From positions 3,038,001-3,102,000 of the forward strand of contig CP082230.1 of assembly GCA_019856515.1 (NCBI GenBank): a stretch of 64,000 nucleotides of DNA, read 5' to 3'. Positions 1-9,320 of this stretch are shown piece by piece. The notes beneath the pieces are model-generated. The model saw only the letters and a list, made by a program, of their open reading frames with translations, was not told where the DNA came from and did no database searches. The stretch is from Prolixibacteraceae bacterium (GTDB lineage Bacteria > Bacteroidota > Bacteroidia > Bacteroidales > Prolixibacteraceae). The position numbers were made by a program, and so were the translations under genes. Numbering within the stretch: the first letter of the stretch is position 1; each line of letters begins with the position of its first letter.

Positions 1-676
1 CCTAAAAGTCTATGACAATGATTTTACTGCGATTATTGGACCGAATGGGGGAGGTAAAACTACGTTGATAAAAACAATTGTAGGGCTCATTACACCGACA
101 AAAGGAGAGATTAGATGGAATACCCAAATGGACAGTAATATCTTTGGGTATTTACCTCAAATTAATCAAATCGATCGCTCATTTCCCATCTCTGTTCTTG
201 ATGTGGTATTATCTGGTAAATTGACCTCACAAAGATTATTTAAAAGCATAACGAAAGAGATTAAATTAGAAGCCATGACCCTTTTAGAGGAGATGGGGGT
301 CGCTCCATTTGCACAACAAAGTATTGGAAACCTATCTGGAGGTCAACTACAGCGAGTTTTTCTTTGTAGATCACTCATTAACCACCCACAACTACTTATT
401 CTAGATGAGCCTAATACTTATGTCGATACCATATTTGAACAAGAGTTATATGAAAAGCTTAGTCAGTTAAACAAAAAGATGGCCATACTTATGGTTTCAC
501 ATGACATTGGCACCGTAACGAGATATGTGAAGAAAGTAGCCTGTGTCAATAAAACACTACATTTTCATGGTATAGAAAAACAAGAAGGGTATGAAAAATG
601 TCCTGCATCATTCCTTTATCATAGCAACACTCCATTAACTCTACTCAAAGACCATAACGACACCCCTACATCATGA
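1..676 (+). CDS. Metal (Zn/Mn-type) ABC transporter ATP-binding protein, 5' partial
   Basis: The reading frame is open from base 2 through the left edge, so the first strand of the ATPase lies outside the window. The Walker A motif GPNGGGKTT is encoded at about 38-64, so a TTG at 65 is internal and not the start. Further on are the signature LSGGQLQR, the Walker B LLILDEPN and the switch histidine in MVSHD. The size and the overlap with an ABC-3 family permease point to the zinc/manganese/iron uptake family (ZnuC/MntB-like). It would energise metal import at the inner membrane. The last codon overlaps the start of the permease by four bases (ATGA), so the two are translationally coupled. The metal is not decidable from sequence; the binding protein is not in the window. 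Confidence 0.9.
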   Translation, partial: LKVYDNDFTAIIGPNGGGKTTLIKTIVGLITPTKGEIRWNTQMDSNIFGYLPQINQIDRSFPISVLDVVLSGKLTSQRLFKSITKEIKLEAMTLLEEMGVAPFAQQSIGNLSGGQLQRVFLCRSLINHPQLLILDEPNTYVDTIFEQELYEKLSQLNKKMAILMVSHDIGTVTRYVKKVACVNKTLHFHGIEKQEGYEKCPASFLYHSNTPLTLLKDHNDTPTS

Positions 677-1488
677 TAGATCTTTTTTCATATGATTTTT
701 TCCAAAATGCCTTAATCGCCGCAATTTTTGCTTCAATATCTTGTGGTATTGTTGGCTCCTATATTGTGGCCAAAAGAATGGTTTTTATTAGTGGTGGAAT
801 AACCCATGCCTCCTTTGGTGGAGTAGGACTTGGATATCTTATGGGATTCAATCCATTATATGGAGCAGGAGTATTTGCAATGCTATCAGCTTGTATTGTT
901 GAATATATAAGATCAAAATCACACATAAGAGAAGATTCTGCAATTGGAATGATCTGGGCTGCAGGAATGGCCATAGGTATTCTACTCGTATCCCTAACTC
1001 CTGGATACGCACCCGATTTAATGAGTTACCTTTTCGGTGACATCCTTACGGTCACGATGACGGATATCTACTGGATGGCAGGAGTAACGCTCTTAATGAT
1101 CACATTCTTTACTTTTTTTCATCGAGTAATTACCGCTATAGCCTTTGATGAGTCGTATGCTAAAACATTGAGATTACCAGTAAAATGGATCAACTACACT
1201 ATTGCCATTATTATGGCTTTAACCATTGTTGTCAATATCCGAATATCTGGGATTATTTTAGTTATCTCATTAATGACAATTCCACAAGCAACTGCTCAGA
1301 AGTTTACGCATCAATTAGGATATATGATGATCCACTCTATATGGATTGGCTTCTTAGGTATATTTAGTGGGCTATATATGTCTTATCTATTAGACATTCC
1401 TTCTGGCTCATCTATTATCATTAGTGAAATTGTTATCTTCATCTTGGTTCAAGCATTTTATTATCTAAAGAGTAGGGTAAGATCTTAA
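673..1488 (+). CDS. Metal ABC transporter permease (ABC-3 family)
   Basis: A 271-residue polytopic inner-membrane protein with about seven to eight hydrophobic segments, the usual length for ZnuB/MntC-type permeases. The conserved early stretch ISGGITHASFGG matches the family pattern around the second helix. It starts in the ATGA overlap with the ATPase gene upstream, so it belongs to the same operon. It would form the channel through which a divalent metal is imported. Zinc and manganese are both possible. A strong hairpin follows directly, so this appears to be the last gene of its operon. Confidence 0.9.
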   Translation: MIDLFSYDFFQNALIAAIFASISCGIVGSYIVAKRMVFISGGITHASFGGVGLGYLMGFNPLYGAGVFAMLSACIVEYIRSKSHIREDSAIGMIWAAGMAIGILLVSLTPGYAPDLMSYLFGDILTVTMTDIYWMAGVTLLMITFFTFFHRVITAIAFDESYAKTLRLPVKWINYTIAIIMALTIVVNIRISGIILVISLMTIPQATAQKFTHQLGYMMIHSIWIGFLGIFSGLYMSYLLDIPSGSSIIISEIVIFILVQAFYYLKSRVRS

Positions 1489-1498
1489 TTATTAACAA

Positions 1499-1540
1499 AA
1501 AAGAGAAGAGATTGTCTGTCTCAAAAAACTCTTCTCTTTT
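1499..1540. terminator. Bidirectional intrinsic terminator
   Basis: A perfect 12-bp stem (AAAAGAGAAGAG with CTCTTCTCTTTT) around an 18-base loop, A-rich on the left and T-rich on the right. It sits between the convergent permease and lipoprotein genes and can serve both. Confidence 0.85.
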
Positions 1541-1563
1541 AATCATAGAAACTATATTATAAA

Positions 1564-2586
1564 TTAGCTCGCACTAGGATTTAACCATGAACCTTCGTTG
1601 TCTTTTGAAGCATCAATGTAGAAATTTACATCTGCTCCATTCGATGTTCCATAAACTAATAGTTTATATTCATCTGCCGATTCATGTTCAATACGACTAA
1701 TCGTTAAACTACGCCCTTTAAAAGTGTACTCTGTCCTATTAAACATTGCCGAAAACAAATCACGTACATTCTTATTATTTATAGAAGAAACATCAAATGA
1801 CTGATCTGTAATTTCAACATTACACTCCTCATTTTTAGCTCCTGGGTAAATATTGTAAGTCAACAATTGATATTTCTTCACATCAGCTGTTACTCTTATT
1901 GTATTGAATAAAGAATAATTACCAAACTTTGGAAAATCTTCTTTTCGTTTACTAAAAAACATAAATGTATCCACTAATTCTGATGCCGTCACTTCAATAG
2001 CATTACTTGAAGAACTAGAAGTCGAATATTTGATTGTAATCTGCCCCACTCCAGAAATATTACCTTCTACTTTTAGGGTTTTTACAAAGGCCTTGTCTAA
2101 TGTTACCAAAAGAATATCCATCACACTCTGCAAAGATTTTGTGTCGAAATAAAGAATCATACTCCCATCTTTCAACCTTACTTTGAAATCTGTGTCATTG
2201 ATCTTCAATGATCCATTCACATTGTATGATACATCATATGATTCGTTAAGCACAGTACGTTTAGATGATGTTTTTTGTACATTAAACTTACCGTCTTTGA
2301 TCTCATAGTTCACTGTTTTATCCTCAACGGTGAAGTTATCCTTATAGCAATCTTTTTCTCCTACTTTTTTATCCCCTTGGTAATAGGTAATTTTACAAGA
2401 CGTACTTTCACCATTACTACCTTTGATTTCTTCTGCATCTTTTGGAACCACATATGTCTTATCTAACTGTGTTTCCAATTGTGTTTCCAATACTGACTTT
2501 GGCGTTTCGCTATTGCTATCCTTACAACTTGTAAATACTCCTAATGTAATTACCGATATTAGAGTTAAATTCTTAATTAAGTTCAT
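1564..2586 (-). CDS. Hypothetical lipoprotein
   Basis: A 340-residue protein that I do not recognise. It begins with a lipoprotein signal ending in the lipobox FTSC (Cys21), so it should be lipid-anchored in the cell envelope. The rest is polar and rich in alternating beta-type segments, with a Ser-rich stretch near residue 190, and has no other transmembrane segment. It is transcribed alone, convergent with the metal transporter and divergent from the sigma factor gene 250 bases away. Function unknown. Confidence 0.75.
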   Translation of the reverse strand: MNLIKNLTLISVITLGVFTSCKDSNSETPKSVLETQLETQLDKTYVVPKDAEEIKGSNGESTSCKITYYQGDKKVGEKDCYKDNFTVEDKTVNYEIKDGKFNVQKTSSKRTVLNESYDVSYNVNGSLKINDTDFKVRLKDGSMILYFDTKSLQSVMDILLVTLDKAFVKTLKVEGNISGVGQITIKYSTSSSSSNAIEVTASELVDTFMFFSKRKEDFPKFGNYSLFNTIRVTADVKKYQLLTYNIYPGAKNEECNVEITDQSFDVSSINNKNVRDLFSAMFNRTEYTFKGRSLTISRIEHESADEYKLLVYGTSNGADVNFYIDASKDNEGSWLNPSAS

Positions 2587-2837
2587 AATTGATATTTTAT
2601 TATTTTTAATGTTTTTCTACTCCTAAAGAGTATAACTTATTGAATTCGTTGCCTCTTATCTTAAACAAAAAACACTGCCAGACAATAATACCCTATAATT
2701 CAAGACCTTAAACGATGAGAAAAATTCAACATTATCGATTCATATTATTTCATTTAAAAAAAGTAGTTTTTCAAGCAACGTTTTGAACAAATCGTAGTCA
2801 TATATTAAAACATACTGTTTTTACCTATTTCACATTA

Positions 2838-3383
2838 ATGGAGATTAAAAGATTGATTAATAAATGTCTTGGTAATGACCAACGTGCATTTAGTAAGTTA
2901 TACAAAAATTATTCACCAACATTTGCTGGTATTTGTCGGCGTTATGCTTCTTCAGAAGATGAAGCAAATGACATTTTACAGGAAGCATTTATCAAGATAT
3001 TTCAGAATCTAGATAAGTTGAAGGATCAATCTCTATTTGAGGCATGGGGCAAAAGAATTGTAATTAATACAGCACTAAATACGATAAAAAAAAGACAACT
3101 TAATATATCAATAGATGAAAAAGAGATTGATATATCAATAGAAGAAGAAGCCGAATCAAACCATATTCTAGAACACCTAGACATTAGTGATATTATATCA
3201 TTAATGAATGAACTCCCTGAAGGGTATAAAACTATTATCAACCTTTATGCAATGGAATCATATTCTCACAAGGAGATCGGAGAGATGCTAGATATTAAAG
3301 AAGCAACTTCTAGATCACAATACCATAAAGCAAAAAAAGCTTTTCAAAAGATTATAATACAAAACGTCACAGAGAATAAGTAA
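2838..3383 (+). CDS. RNA polymerase sigma factor, ECF (sigma-70 group 4)
   Basis: At 181 residues this has the two-domain ECF layout. Region 2 occupies about residues 15-80, with the core-binding and -10-recognition segment around ASSEDEANDILQEAF. Region 4 occupies about 115-175, with a helix-turn-helix around SHKEIGEMLDIKEATSRSQ. It should direct core RNA polymerase to a small regulon, probably including its own operon. The stop overlaps the start of the next gene by one base (TAATG). That gene encodes a protein with a short N-terminal soluble part and one membrane helix, as expected for a partner that controls the sigma factor. Confidence 0.92.
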   Translation: MEIKRLINKCLGNDQRAFSKLYKNYSPTFAGICRRYASSEDEANDILQEAFIKIFQNLDKLKDQSLFEAWGKRIVINTALNTIKKRQLNISIDEKEIDISIEEEAESNHILEHLDISDIISLMNELPEGYKTIINLYAMESYSHKEIGEMLDIKEATSRSQYHKAKKAFQKIIIQNVTENK

Positions 3384-4654
3384 TGGCAGAATTAAACTTC
3401 GAAAATCTTCTACGAGCAAAAGCAAAAGGCTTTAATGCTCCTGTTTCTAGTACGGTTACTAAAAGTATTATGAAACAGACTACGGGTAGCGTAAAAAGTG
3501 CGTTATCTACAAAGACTCTGTCATCTACAATTAAAAAAGGATTGGTTAAGATCGGAACACTTGGCACCAAAAATATTATTGTTGGTGCAGCTATCTCTAC
3601 AGGAACGACAGCTGTGGTTGCAACAAGTAGTTACCTTGCCTCAACATCACACCAAAGTGAAGTCCTCAATAATATCGACCGCCACATAATACAGGACTCC
3701 ATTGTCAATAAAGTCTCTCTAATGGAAGAGATACATTTAGATACTAACACATCAACAATCGCCCCACAACAGAAAGCAGGTATTCAACAACACACTCAAA
3801 AAACTAAATTAGACAATAAGGTTATTCATTTTCTTGATGCTGTACAATTACAAAAATCTGAAATAAAGGATAGTGTTCAATCCAAAGATACTTATTCAAC
3901 AAATAATTTCTCAGAATACCCAAGTCATACCGAAGTGCTCACCACCAAAGAACTACCGAATACTATTTCACATCGAGATATTGAACTCACCTCATCTTCA
4001 CCTAAAGATGCAATATGTTTTGATCTACCCAGTTCATCTCAAACGAATACTCAAACAGAGACGTTAGACGAACAAAAACATAGAAATAAAAAGATAAAAG
4101 TACGACTCTCCACCTCTTATGGTATTTCAAAACTACTTATTAGTGGGGATAAATCAGATAAAACCACCTCCAATCCTTGGGGGCACAACTATGATTTAAC
4201 TGTAGATATTGGTTATAAACTATCAAAAAAGATTGATTTTATTTCCTCATTTAAATACCAAAACCTTACACTTAATAGTAACCTCGGAAGCTATGAAACA
4301 AAAGAAGAATACATTAATCGTGATATTACCATGCTACATGGAAGAGTAGGAATCAACTATTTAATTATACAATCTCCCAAGTGGTACATCGACATCCATG
4401 GAAACATCGGATTGGGTTACAAGTTAAAGCATGATACAAAAATGAGCCTTAGATATCTTGATGAACCTATAACATTAGATCATACAAAAGAGCAACCATG
4501 GTCCCCATCTATGTCTTTGGGGTCAACGTTCTTCTATAATGTTAATAAAACCATCACAATGGGATTATCATTAAATGGTGAGTATGAACAGATTCTAGAA
4601 CAGTATCATGTGATAAATATAAATTCAGCACTATCTGTCTGCTTTAAGTTTTAA
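3383..4654 (+). CDS. Membrane-anchored beta-barrel-like protein coupled to ECF sigma; candidate anti-sigma
   Basis: The protein has 423 residues. An N-terminal region of about 65 residues rich in Lys, Ser and Thr precedes one hydrophobic helix (about residues 68-92, IIVGAAISTGTTAVV). A low-complexity polar linker runs to about residue 230. The C-terminal 190 residues have the alternating pattern and closing aromatic residue (KF at the end) of an outer-membrane beta-barrel. Translation is coupled to the sigma factor gene through TAATG. Bacteroidota genomes often pair an ECF gene with such a helix-plus-barrel protein; I infer a cytoplasmic sigma-binding part tied to an envelope sensor. No recognisable anti-sigma domain is visible. 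Confidence 0.65.
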   Translation: MAELNFENLLRAKAKGFNAPVSSTVTKSIMKQTTGSVKSALSTKTLSSTIKKGLVKIGTLGTKNIIVGAAISTGTTAVVATSSYLASTSHQSEVLNNIDRHIIQDSIVNKVSLMEEIHLDTNTSTIAPQQKAGIQQHTQKTKLDNKVIHFLDAVQLQKSEIKDSVQSKDTYSTNNFSEYPSHTEVLTTKELPNTISHRDIELTSSSPKDAICFDLPSSSQTNTQTETLDEQKHRNKKIKVRLSTSYGISKLLISGDKSDKTTSNPWGHNYDLTVDIGYKLSKKIDFISSFKYQNLTLNSNLGSYETKEEYINRDITMLHGRVGINYLIIQSPKWYIDIHGNIGLGYKLKHDTKMSLRYLDEPITLDHTKEQPWSPSMSLGSTFFYNVNKTITMGLSLNGEYEQILEQYHVININSALSVCFKF

Positions 4655-4693
4655 AAATAATCAATCTTCAATGCCTAGTAAACAGGCTGGTTG

Positions 4694-4728
4694 GGCCTAT
4701 GCCACAAATGTGGTATGGGCCTTTTTTT
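4694..4728 (+). terminator. Intrinsic terminator of the sigma/barrel operon
   Basis: A 13-bp stem (GGCCTATGCCACA with TGTGGTATGGGCC, two G-U pairs) on a two-base loop, followed by seven T. Confidence 0.9.
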
Positions 4729-4862
4729 ATCTATTCAATCTTTCATTCACGATACACAAACAACATATGAAAGATTGATATAACTGTAGTGATTAGGACC
4801 ATAGATCTATTTCAGCAAGAATCGGATTGTAAAAGTGAACTTCACAAGTTAATATTGTCACG

Positions 4863-5597
4863 ATGAAAAAGATTACTAAAGTGAATAATATTAAAAGTTT
4901 AGACCCTCAAGATTGGGATAAAACCAGAGAAATAGGATATCAGATGATCGATGATATGATCGAATATCTACAAGATATACCTACCACTCCGTCATGGAAT
5001 AAAATACCAGATGATGTAAAAACTCATTTAGAAGAAGATATACCCAAAGACCCTACACCCCTAGAAGAGGTCTACGATGAATTTAAACATTACATACTTC
5101 CTTACCCTAAAGGGAATATATATCCACTGTTCTGGCACTATAACAGGAGCTTTCGCAGAAATGTTAGCCGCAACGATGAATCCCAATGTAACTATTGGGG
5201 AACACGCTGCTATGTACATTGACAAGCAAGTAGTAAAGTGGTGTAAACAGAGGCTTCAAGAGTTCTTCTCAACGGAGGTTCCATGGCTAATATTACAGGA
5301 CTAACTGTTGCTAGAAATTCGTTCTCTAATTCAGTAAGAGATAATGGTCTATTAGGAGAAAATGACAAATTAGTTCTATATTGCTCTGAAGAAACACATA
5401 GTTGTATTACAAAAGCTGCTGAAATCATTATCACTCTTCAGGAAAAAGGTATTGCATCACCATCCTCGACAATTCTTGATGGGAACTACTGTATCAAAGC
5501 TTGCATTGTGAATCATAAAACAATACCCAGTGATCTAGAAGAGTTTATCTCATCATTGATTAGAATTGGCAATAAGTTATGCTTTAACGACAAATAA
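4863..5597 (+). pseudogene. Remnant of a group II PLP-dependent (aromatic amino acid) decarboxylase
   Basis: Three reading-frame pieces together resemble the aromatic-L-amino-acid decarboxylase family. The N-terminal piece (from 4863) carries the YPKGNIYPLFW block. After a frameshift near 5130 follows AEMLAATMNPNVTIGEHAA. After a second shift near 5275 comes MANITGLTVARN, then LYCSEETHSC. The last piece then jumps to the family's extreme C-terminus (GIASPSSTILDGNY and VNHKTIPSDLEEF). About 250-270 residues that should hold the cofactor lysine motif (DxHKW) are absent. The product cannot be an active decarboxylase. It is a decaying gene with at least two frameshifts and one internal deletion. 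Confidence 0.85.
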
Positions 5598-5610
5598 CAG
5601 ATGAATAAAG

Positions 5611-6465
5611 ATGGATCTAAAATCAAATAAATATCATTTCGATAAAATAGCTGATACCTTAGCCTTTATTGATAAAAACTTCAAAGAACAACCTTCGTTA
5701 GATATTATTGCGGAGCATATAAACATGAGCCCATTCCACTTTCAACGACTTTTTAAAGATTGGGTCGGTATAAGTCCTAAGAAATACCTTAAGTTCATCA
5801 GCTTAGAGTATGCAAAAAATCTAATCAAGCAAAATAACTTAAGCCTCTTTGACACCGCTTACGAAACGGGGCTCTCAAGTACGAGTAGACTTCACGATCT
5901 ATTTATATCAATCGAAGGAATGACCCCTGGTGAGTATAAAAACAATGGAGCAAACCTCTCAATAAAATATAGCTTATCTGAAACGCCATTTGGAAATATA
6001 TTTATCGCTTCTACCAATAAAGGTGTTTGTAATTTGTCTTTTGTAGATGAAATAGACACAGGATTAGAGGCCTTAAAGAAAAGGTTCCCAAATGCTTCTT
6101 ATCTTCATCAATTAGATCCACTACAATTAGATGCACTACAGATATTCCAAAGTAATTGGAGTCGAATAAGAGAAATTAAACTTCACTTAAAAGGAACTGA
6201 TTTTCAATTAAAAGTATGGGAAGCATTGTTGACCATCCCTTATGGTGCACTCTTGACCTATGGAGGTATTGCAGAGGCAATAAACCTACCCAAGGCTTCT
6301 AGAGCAGTAGGTACTGCTATTGGAAATAATCCGATTGCCTACCTGATTCCGTGTCATAGAGTTATTCAGAAATCTGGACAAATTGGGGGCTACCATTGGG
6401 ACCCAATTAGAAAGAAGGCCATTATTGGTTGGGAGGCGTCAAAAATAGTCTCTGATATAGAGTAA
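5611..6465 (+). CDS. Bifunctional AraC-type regulator / methylated-DNA-[protein]-cysteine S-methyltransferase
   Basis: A 284-residue Ada-like protein. Residues about 10-110 form an AraC-type double helix-turn-helix (MSPFHFQRLFKDWVGISP). Residues about 125-280 form the alkyltransferase domain, with the methyl-acceptor Cys in IPCHRVI and the upstream helix LPKASRAVGTAIGNN. It would remove O6-alkyl groups from guanine in DNA and regulate repair genes. The N-terminal zinc domain of E. coli Ada, which takes methyl groups from phosphotriesters, is missing; this is normal for the 280-residue subfamily. It begins 14 bases after the decarboxylase remnant. Confidence 0.93.
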   Translation: MDLKSNKYHFDKIADTLAFIDKNFKEQPSLDIIAEHINMSPFHFQRLFKDWVGISPKKYLKFISLEYAKNLIKQNNLSLFDTAYETGLSSTSRLHDLFISIEGMTPGEYKNNGANLSIKYSLSETPFGNIFIASTNKGVCNLSFVDEIDTGLEALKKRFPNASYLHQLDPLQLDALQIFQSNWSRIREIKLHLKGTDFQLKVWEALLTIPYGALLTYGGIAEAINLPKASRAVGTAIGNNPIAYLIPCHRVIQKSGQIGGYHWDPIRKKAIIGWEASKIVSDIE

Positions 6466-6568
6466 CAGTTCAATCTGAAGACCTAACATACAATCTATTT
6501 TGACACAAGAAGGTCTATTGGAATAAATCATCATACTTTTTAGGTGTAATGATTCAAAATGTAAAGAC

Positions 6569-6602
6569 AAAAAAAACGAACTGTGAAACCACAATTCGTT
6601 TT
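6569..6602 (-). terminator. Terminator of the tRNA array
   Basis: Read on the minus strand, an interrupted stem (AAAACGAA.TGTG with CACA.TTCGTTTT) leads into a run of eight T, directly after the last tRNA copy. Confidence 0.85.
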
Positions 6603-6609
6603 AAATAAG

Positions 6610-6682
<73 letters not shown>

Positions 6683-6738
6683 ATATATTATTTGCTACTC
6701 TGAAGTGCTCCGACCTTGAACATCTTCATTTCTCTAAG

Positions 6739-6811
<73 letters not shown>

Positions 6812-6867
6812 ATATATTGTTTGCTACTCTGAAGTGCTCCGACTTTGAACATCTTCATTTCTCTAAG

Positions 6868-6940
<73 letters not shown>

Positions 6941-6996
6941 ATATATTGTTTGCTACTTTGAAGTGCTCCGACGTTGAACATCTTCATTTCTCTAAG

Positions 6997-7069
<73 letters not shown>

Positions 7070-7081
7070 ATATTGCGGTTG

Positions 7082-7112
7082 CAAATATAGGGCTTTTATG
7101 TAATTCCCCAAA
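7082..7112 (-). promoter_or_regulatory. Bacteroidota-type promoter of the tRNA-fMet array
   Basis: On the minus strand TTTG (7109-7112) is followed after 19 bases by TATATTTG (7082-7089), an exact match to the TTTG/TAnnTTTG consensus. It lies a few bases upstream of the first tRNA. Confidence 0.85.
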
Positions 7113-7206
7113 CACATCTACTCTTTTTTTCATTTCTTCGTCATATTCGCAACATCTTTTGACACGATTCCTATCAACTAAACAACTATAAACGACGAAA
7201 TTCTAT

Positions 7207-7214
7207 TACCTTTG
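7207..7214 (+). promoter_or_regulatory. Candidate -7 box ahead of the LytM-like gene
   Basis: TACCTTTG matches TAnnTTTG and lies 24 bases before the ATG at 7238. No convincing -33 TTTG is found at the expected distance. Confidence 0.5.
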
Positions 7215-7237
7215 CAGTATAACGATAGTTTGAATTT

Positions 7238-8116
7238 ATGAACGATACAAACAATAAAGCACCAAAAAAATTCAGAGACAAGCTAAAAGATCACTATAGG
7301 GTTGTAGTATATCATGACATTACTTATCATGCTGTTAGGCAATTACGTTTTAGCCTTCGTCGATTTTATCTATTAGTTATCCTTTTAATCATCTTTATAG
7401 CCTCTGCTTCGATTGCACTTATTGCATTCACTCCTATCAGAGAGTTTATTCCAGGATTCCCATCAGACGATTTAAGAAATGAAATTATAGAGAATACGTT
7501 GGCTGTAGACTCTCTTGAGCATGAAATTGCTATTCGAGACAAATATTTCCGTGATTTTAGACGTATGCTTGCAGGTGATGATCCCGTGGAGGTCGTTCAG
7601 AATAACAAATTAGACACTGTAGTAAAGATCGACAGTATAAAATTTAAGAAATTCAACCATGACTCTATCTTTAATGAGAAGATCAAAGAAGATAAAGAGA
7701 ATCTTTCTTTTAAAGATGGAAATAATAGCCATATGGTACTAGGTAGTGTACTACTGTTTTCTCCTCTTAAAGGAAAAATAACATCTACATATGACATACA
7801 GAAACATCAATATGGTGTTCAGCTGACTGCACCTAAAGGATCAACTATTTTTTCTACTTTAGATGGTACTGTGGTCTTTTCTGGTTATACAGTTGACGAC
7901 AAATATGTCATTCAAATCCAACATGACAATAACATTATTTCAGTTTATCGACACAATGAAGAGCTACTCAAGAAAGTAGGAGATAAGGTGAGAGCAGGGG
8001 AAGCCATTGCCATTATTGGAAATAGAAAACGTAAGAAAGAGTTACCTTTCTTATCATTCGAACTATGGTATAAAGGCGTAGCTGTAGATCCTCAACTATA
8101 CATCCATTTCGAATAA
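7238..8116 (+). CDS. M23/LytM-like envelope protein, probably non-catalytic
   Basis: A 292-residue protein with a cytoplasmic N-terminus, one membrane helix (about residues 43-67), a charged coiled-coil-like stretch (75-170) and a C-terminal LytM (peptidase M23) fold (about 185-290). Active M23 enzymes have an HxxxD pair and a final HxH. Here the first motif is HQYGV and the last is FLSFELW, so the Asp and the catalytic HxH histidines are gone while the fold residues remain (GTVVFSGY, IQIQHDN, VGDKVRAGEAIAIIGN). It is more likely a LytM regulator or scaffold of peptidoglycan hydrolysis than a hydrolase. It precedes dxr and rseP in the same direction with 10 and 3 base gaps, suggesting one operon. 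Confidence 0.85.
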   Translation: MNDTNNKAPKKFRDKLKDHYRVVVYHDITYHAVRQLRFSLRRFYLLVILLIIFIASASIALIAFTPIREFIPGFPSDDLRNEIIENTLAVDSLEHEIAIRDKYFRDFRRMLAGDDPVEVVQNNKLDTVVKIDSIKFKKFNHDSIFNEKIKEDKENLSFKDGNNSHMVLGSVLLFSPLKGKITSTYDIQKHQYGVQLTAPKGSTIFSTLDGTVVFSGYTVDDKYVIQIQHDNNIISVYRHNEELLKKVGDKVRAGEAIAIIGNRKRKKELPFLSFELWYKGVAVDPQLYIHFE

Positions 8117-8126
8117 CCATTGAACA

Positions 8127-9317
8127 TTGAAGAATAAAATTAACAACGTGACAACAATAAAAAAAATAGCCATATTAGGATCTACTGGGTCCATCGGTAC
8201 ACAGACACTAGAAGTTGTAGATCACCATCCCGATAAATTCTCCGTTGAAGTAATCACAGCAAACAATAGCGCAAAAGAGTTAATTGCTCAAGCAATCAAA
8301 TATAAGCCCAATTGTGTTGTAATAGCCAATGAAGAAAAATATAAAGAAGTTGACGATGCTCTATTCAGCCACGATATAAAAGTATACGCTGGATCTGATG
8401 CATTAGAACAGGTTGTTCAAATGGACTCCATTGATATTGTGGTGACAGCCATGGTAGGATATGCTGGACTTATTCCAACGATCCGTGCCATTGAAGCAAA
8501 TAAACCCATTGCTTTGGCCAATAAAGAGACATTAGTAGTTGCAGGAGATCTAATTAACGAGAAGGTGAAACAACATCAAGTTGCCATCCTTCCTGTTGAC
8601 TCAGAACACTCAGCCATATTTCAATGTCTAACGGGAGAACATCTAAATCCTATTGAACAGATATATCTTACTTGTTCAGGAGGTCCTTTCTTAGGAAAAA
8701 CAAGAGATGAGCTGAAACATGTTACAGCAAAAGATGCATTAAAACATCCCAATTGGGATATGGGAGCAAAGATATCGATCGATTCGGCTACCATGATGAA
8801 CAAAGGTTTTGAAGTCATTGAAGCCAAATGGCTATTTGACTTAACTCCAGACCAAATAAAAGTCATCGTGCACCCTCAAAGTATCGTACACTCACTTGTT
8901 CAGTTCGAAGACGGATCAATGAAAGCACAAATGGGTTTACCAGATATGAAACTTCCAATTCAATATGCTTTAACATATCCAGAGAGATATAAGACCTCTT
9001 TCGAACGTTTCAATTTCATGGACTATCCGAATTTAACATTTTCGGCTCCTGATATGGAAACATTTTCCAACCTACGTCTAGCATATCAAGCAATGGATGA
9101 AGGAGGGAATAAAGCCTGTGCATTGAATGCTGCCAACGAGATTGTAGTAAAAGCATTCTTAAACAATGAGATCTCATTCTTAGGTATGCCTAAAGTCAAT
9201 GAGCTTGTGATGGAAAAAATTTCTTATATTGCCAAACCCACTCTTGATGATTATATTGAAACAGATAAAGTCGCAAGAGAGATGGCAATTGAGTTAATAA
9301 AAAAAAGAACAATATAA
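8127..9317 (+). CDS. dxr: 1-deoxy-D-xylulose 5-phosphate reductoisomerase
   Basis: Second step of the MEP isoprenoid pathway: NADPH-dependent conversion of DXP to 2-C-methyl-erythritol 4-phosphate in the cytoplasm. Diagnostic motifs are the nucleotide loop GSTGSIGTQTLEVV near the N-terminus, LANKETLVVAG, the metal site VDSEHSAIFQ, SGGPF, IDSATMMNKGFEVIEAKWLF and HPQSIVHSLVQFEDG. The length, about 390 residues, is normal. The TTG at 8127 is the first possible start; the GTG at 8148 would give the more usual short lead before IAILGSTG and is equally plausible. It is packed between the LytM-like gene and rseP. Confidence 0.96.
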   Translation: MKNKINNVTTIKKIAILGSTGSIGTQTLEVVDHHPDKFSVEVITANNSAKELIAQAIKYKPNCVVIANEEKYKEVDDALFSHDIKVYAGSDALEQVVQMDSIDIVVTAMVGYAGLIPTIRAIEANKPIALANKETLVVAGDLINEKVKQHQVAILPVDSEHSAIFQCLTGEHLNPIEQIYLTCSGGPFLGKTRDELKHVTAKDALKHPNWDMGAKISIDSATMMNKGFEVIEAKWLFDLTPDQIKVIVHPQSIVHSLVQFEDGSMKAQMGLPDMKLPIQYALTYPERYKTSFERFNFMDYPNLTFSAPDMETFSNLRLAYQAMDEGGNKACALNAANEIVVKAFLNNEISFLGMPKVNELVMEKISYIAKPTLDDYIETDKVAREMAIELIKKRTI

Positions 9318-9320
9318 CAC

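Noticed and set aside
65-676. TTG at 65 as the start of the first gene
   Set aside because: The frame is open upstream and encodes the Walker A motif before that codon, so the gene begins outside the window.
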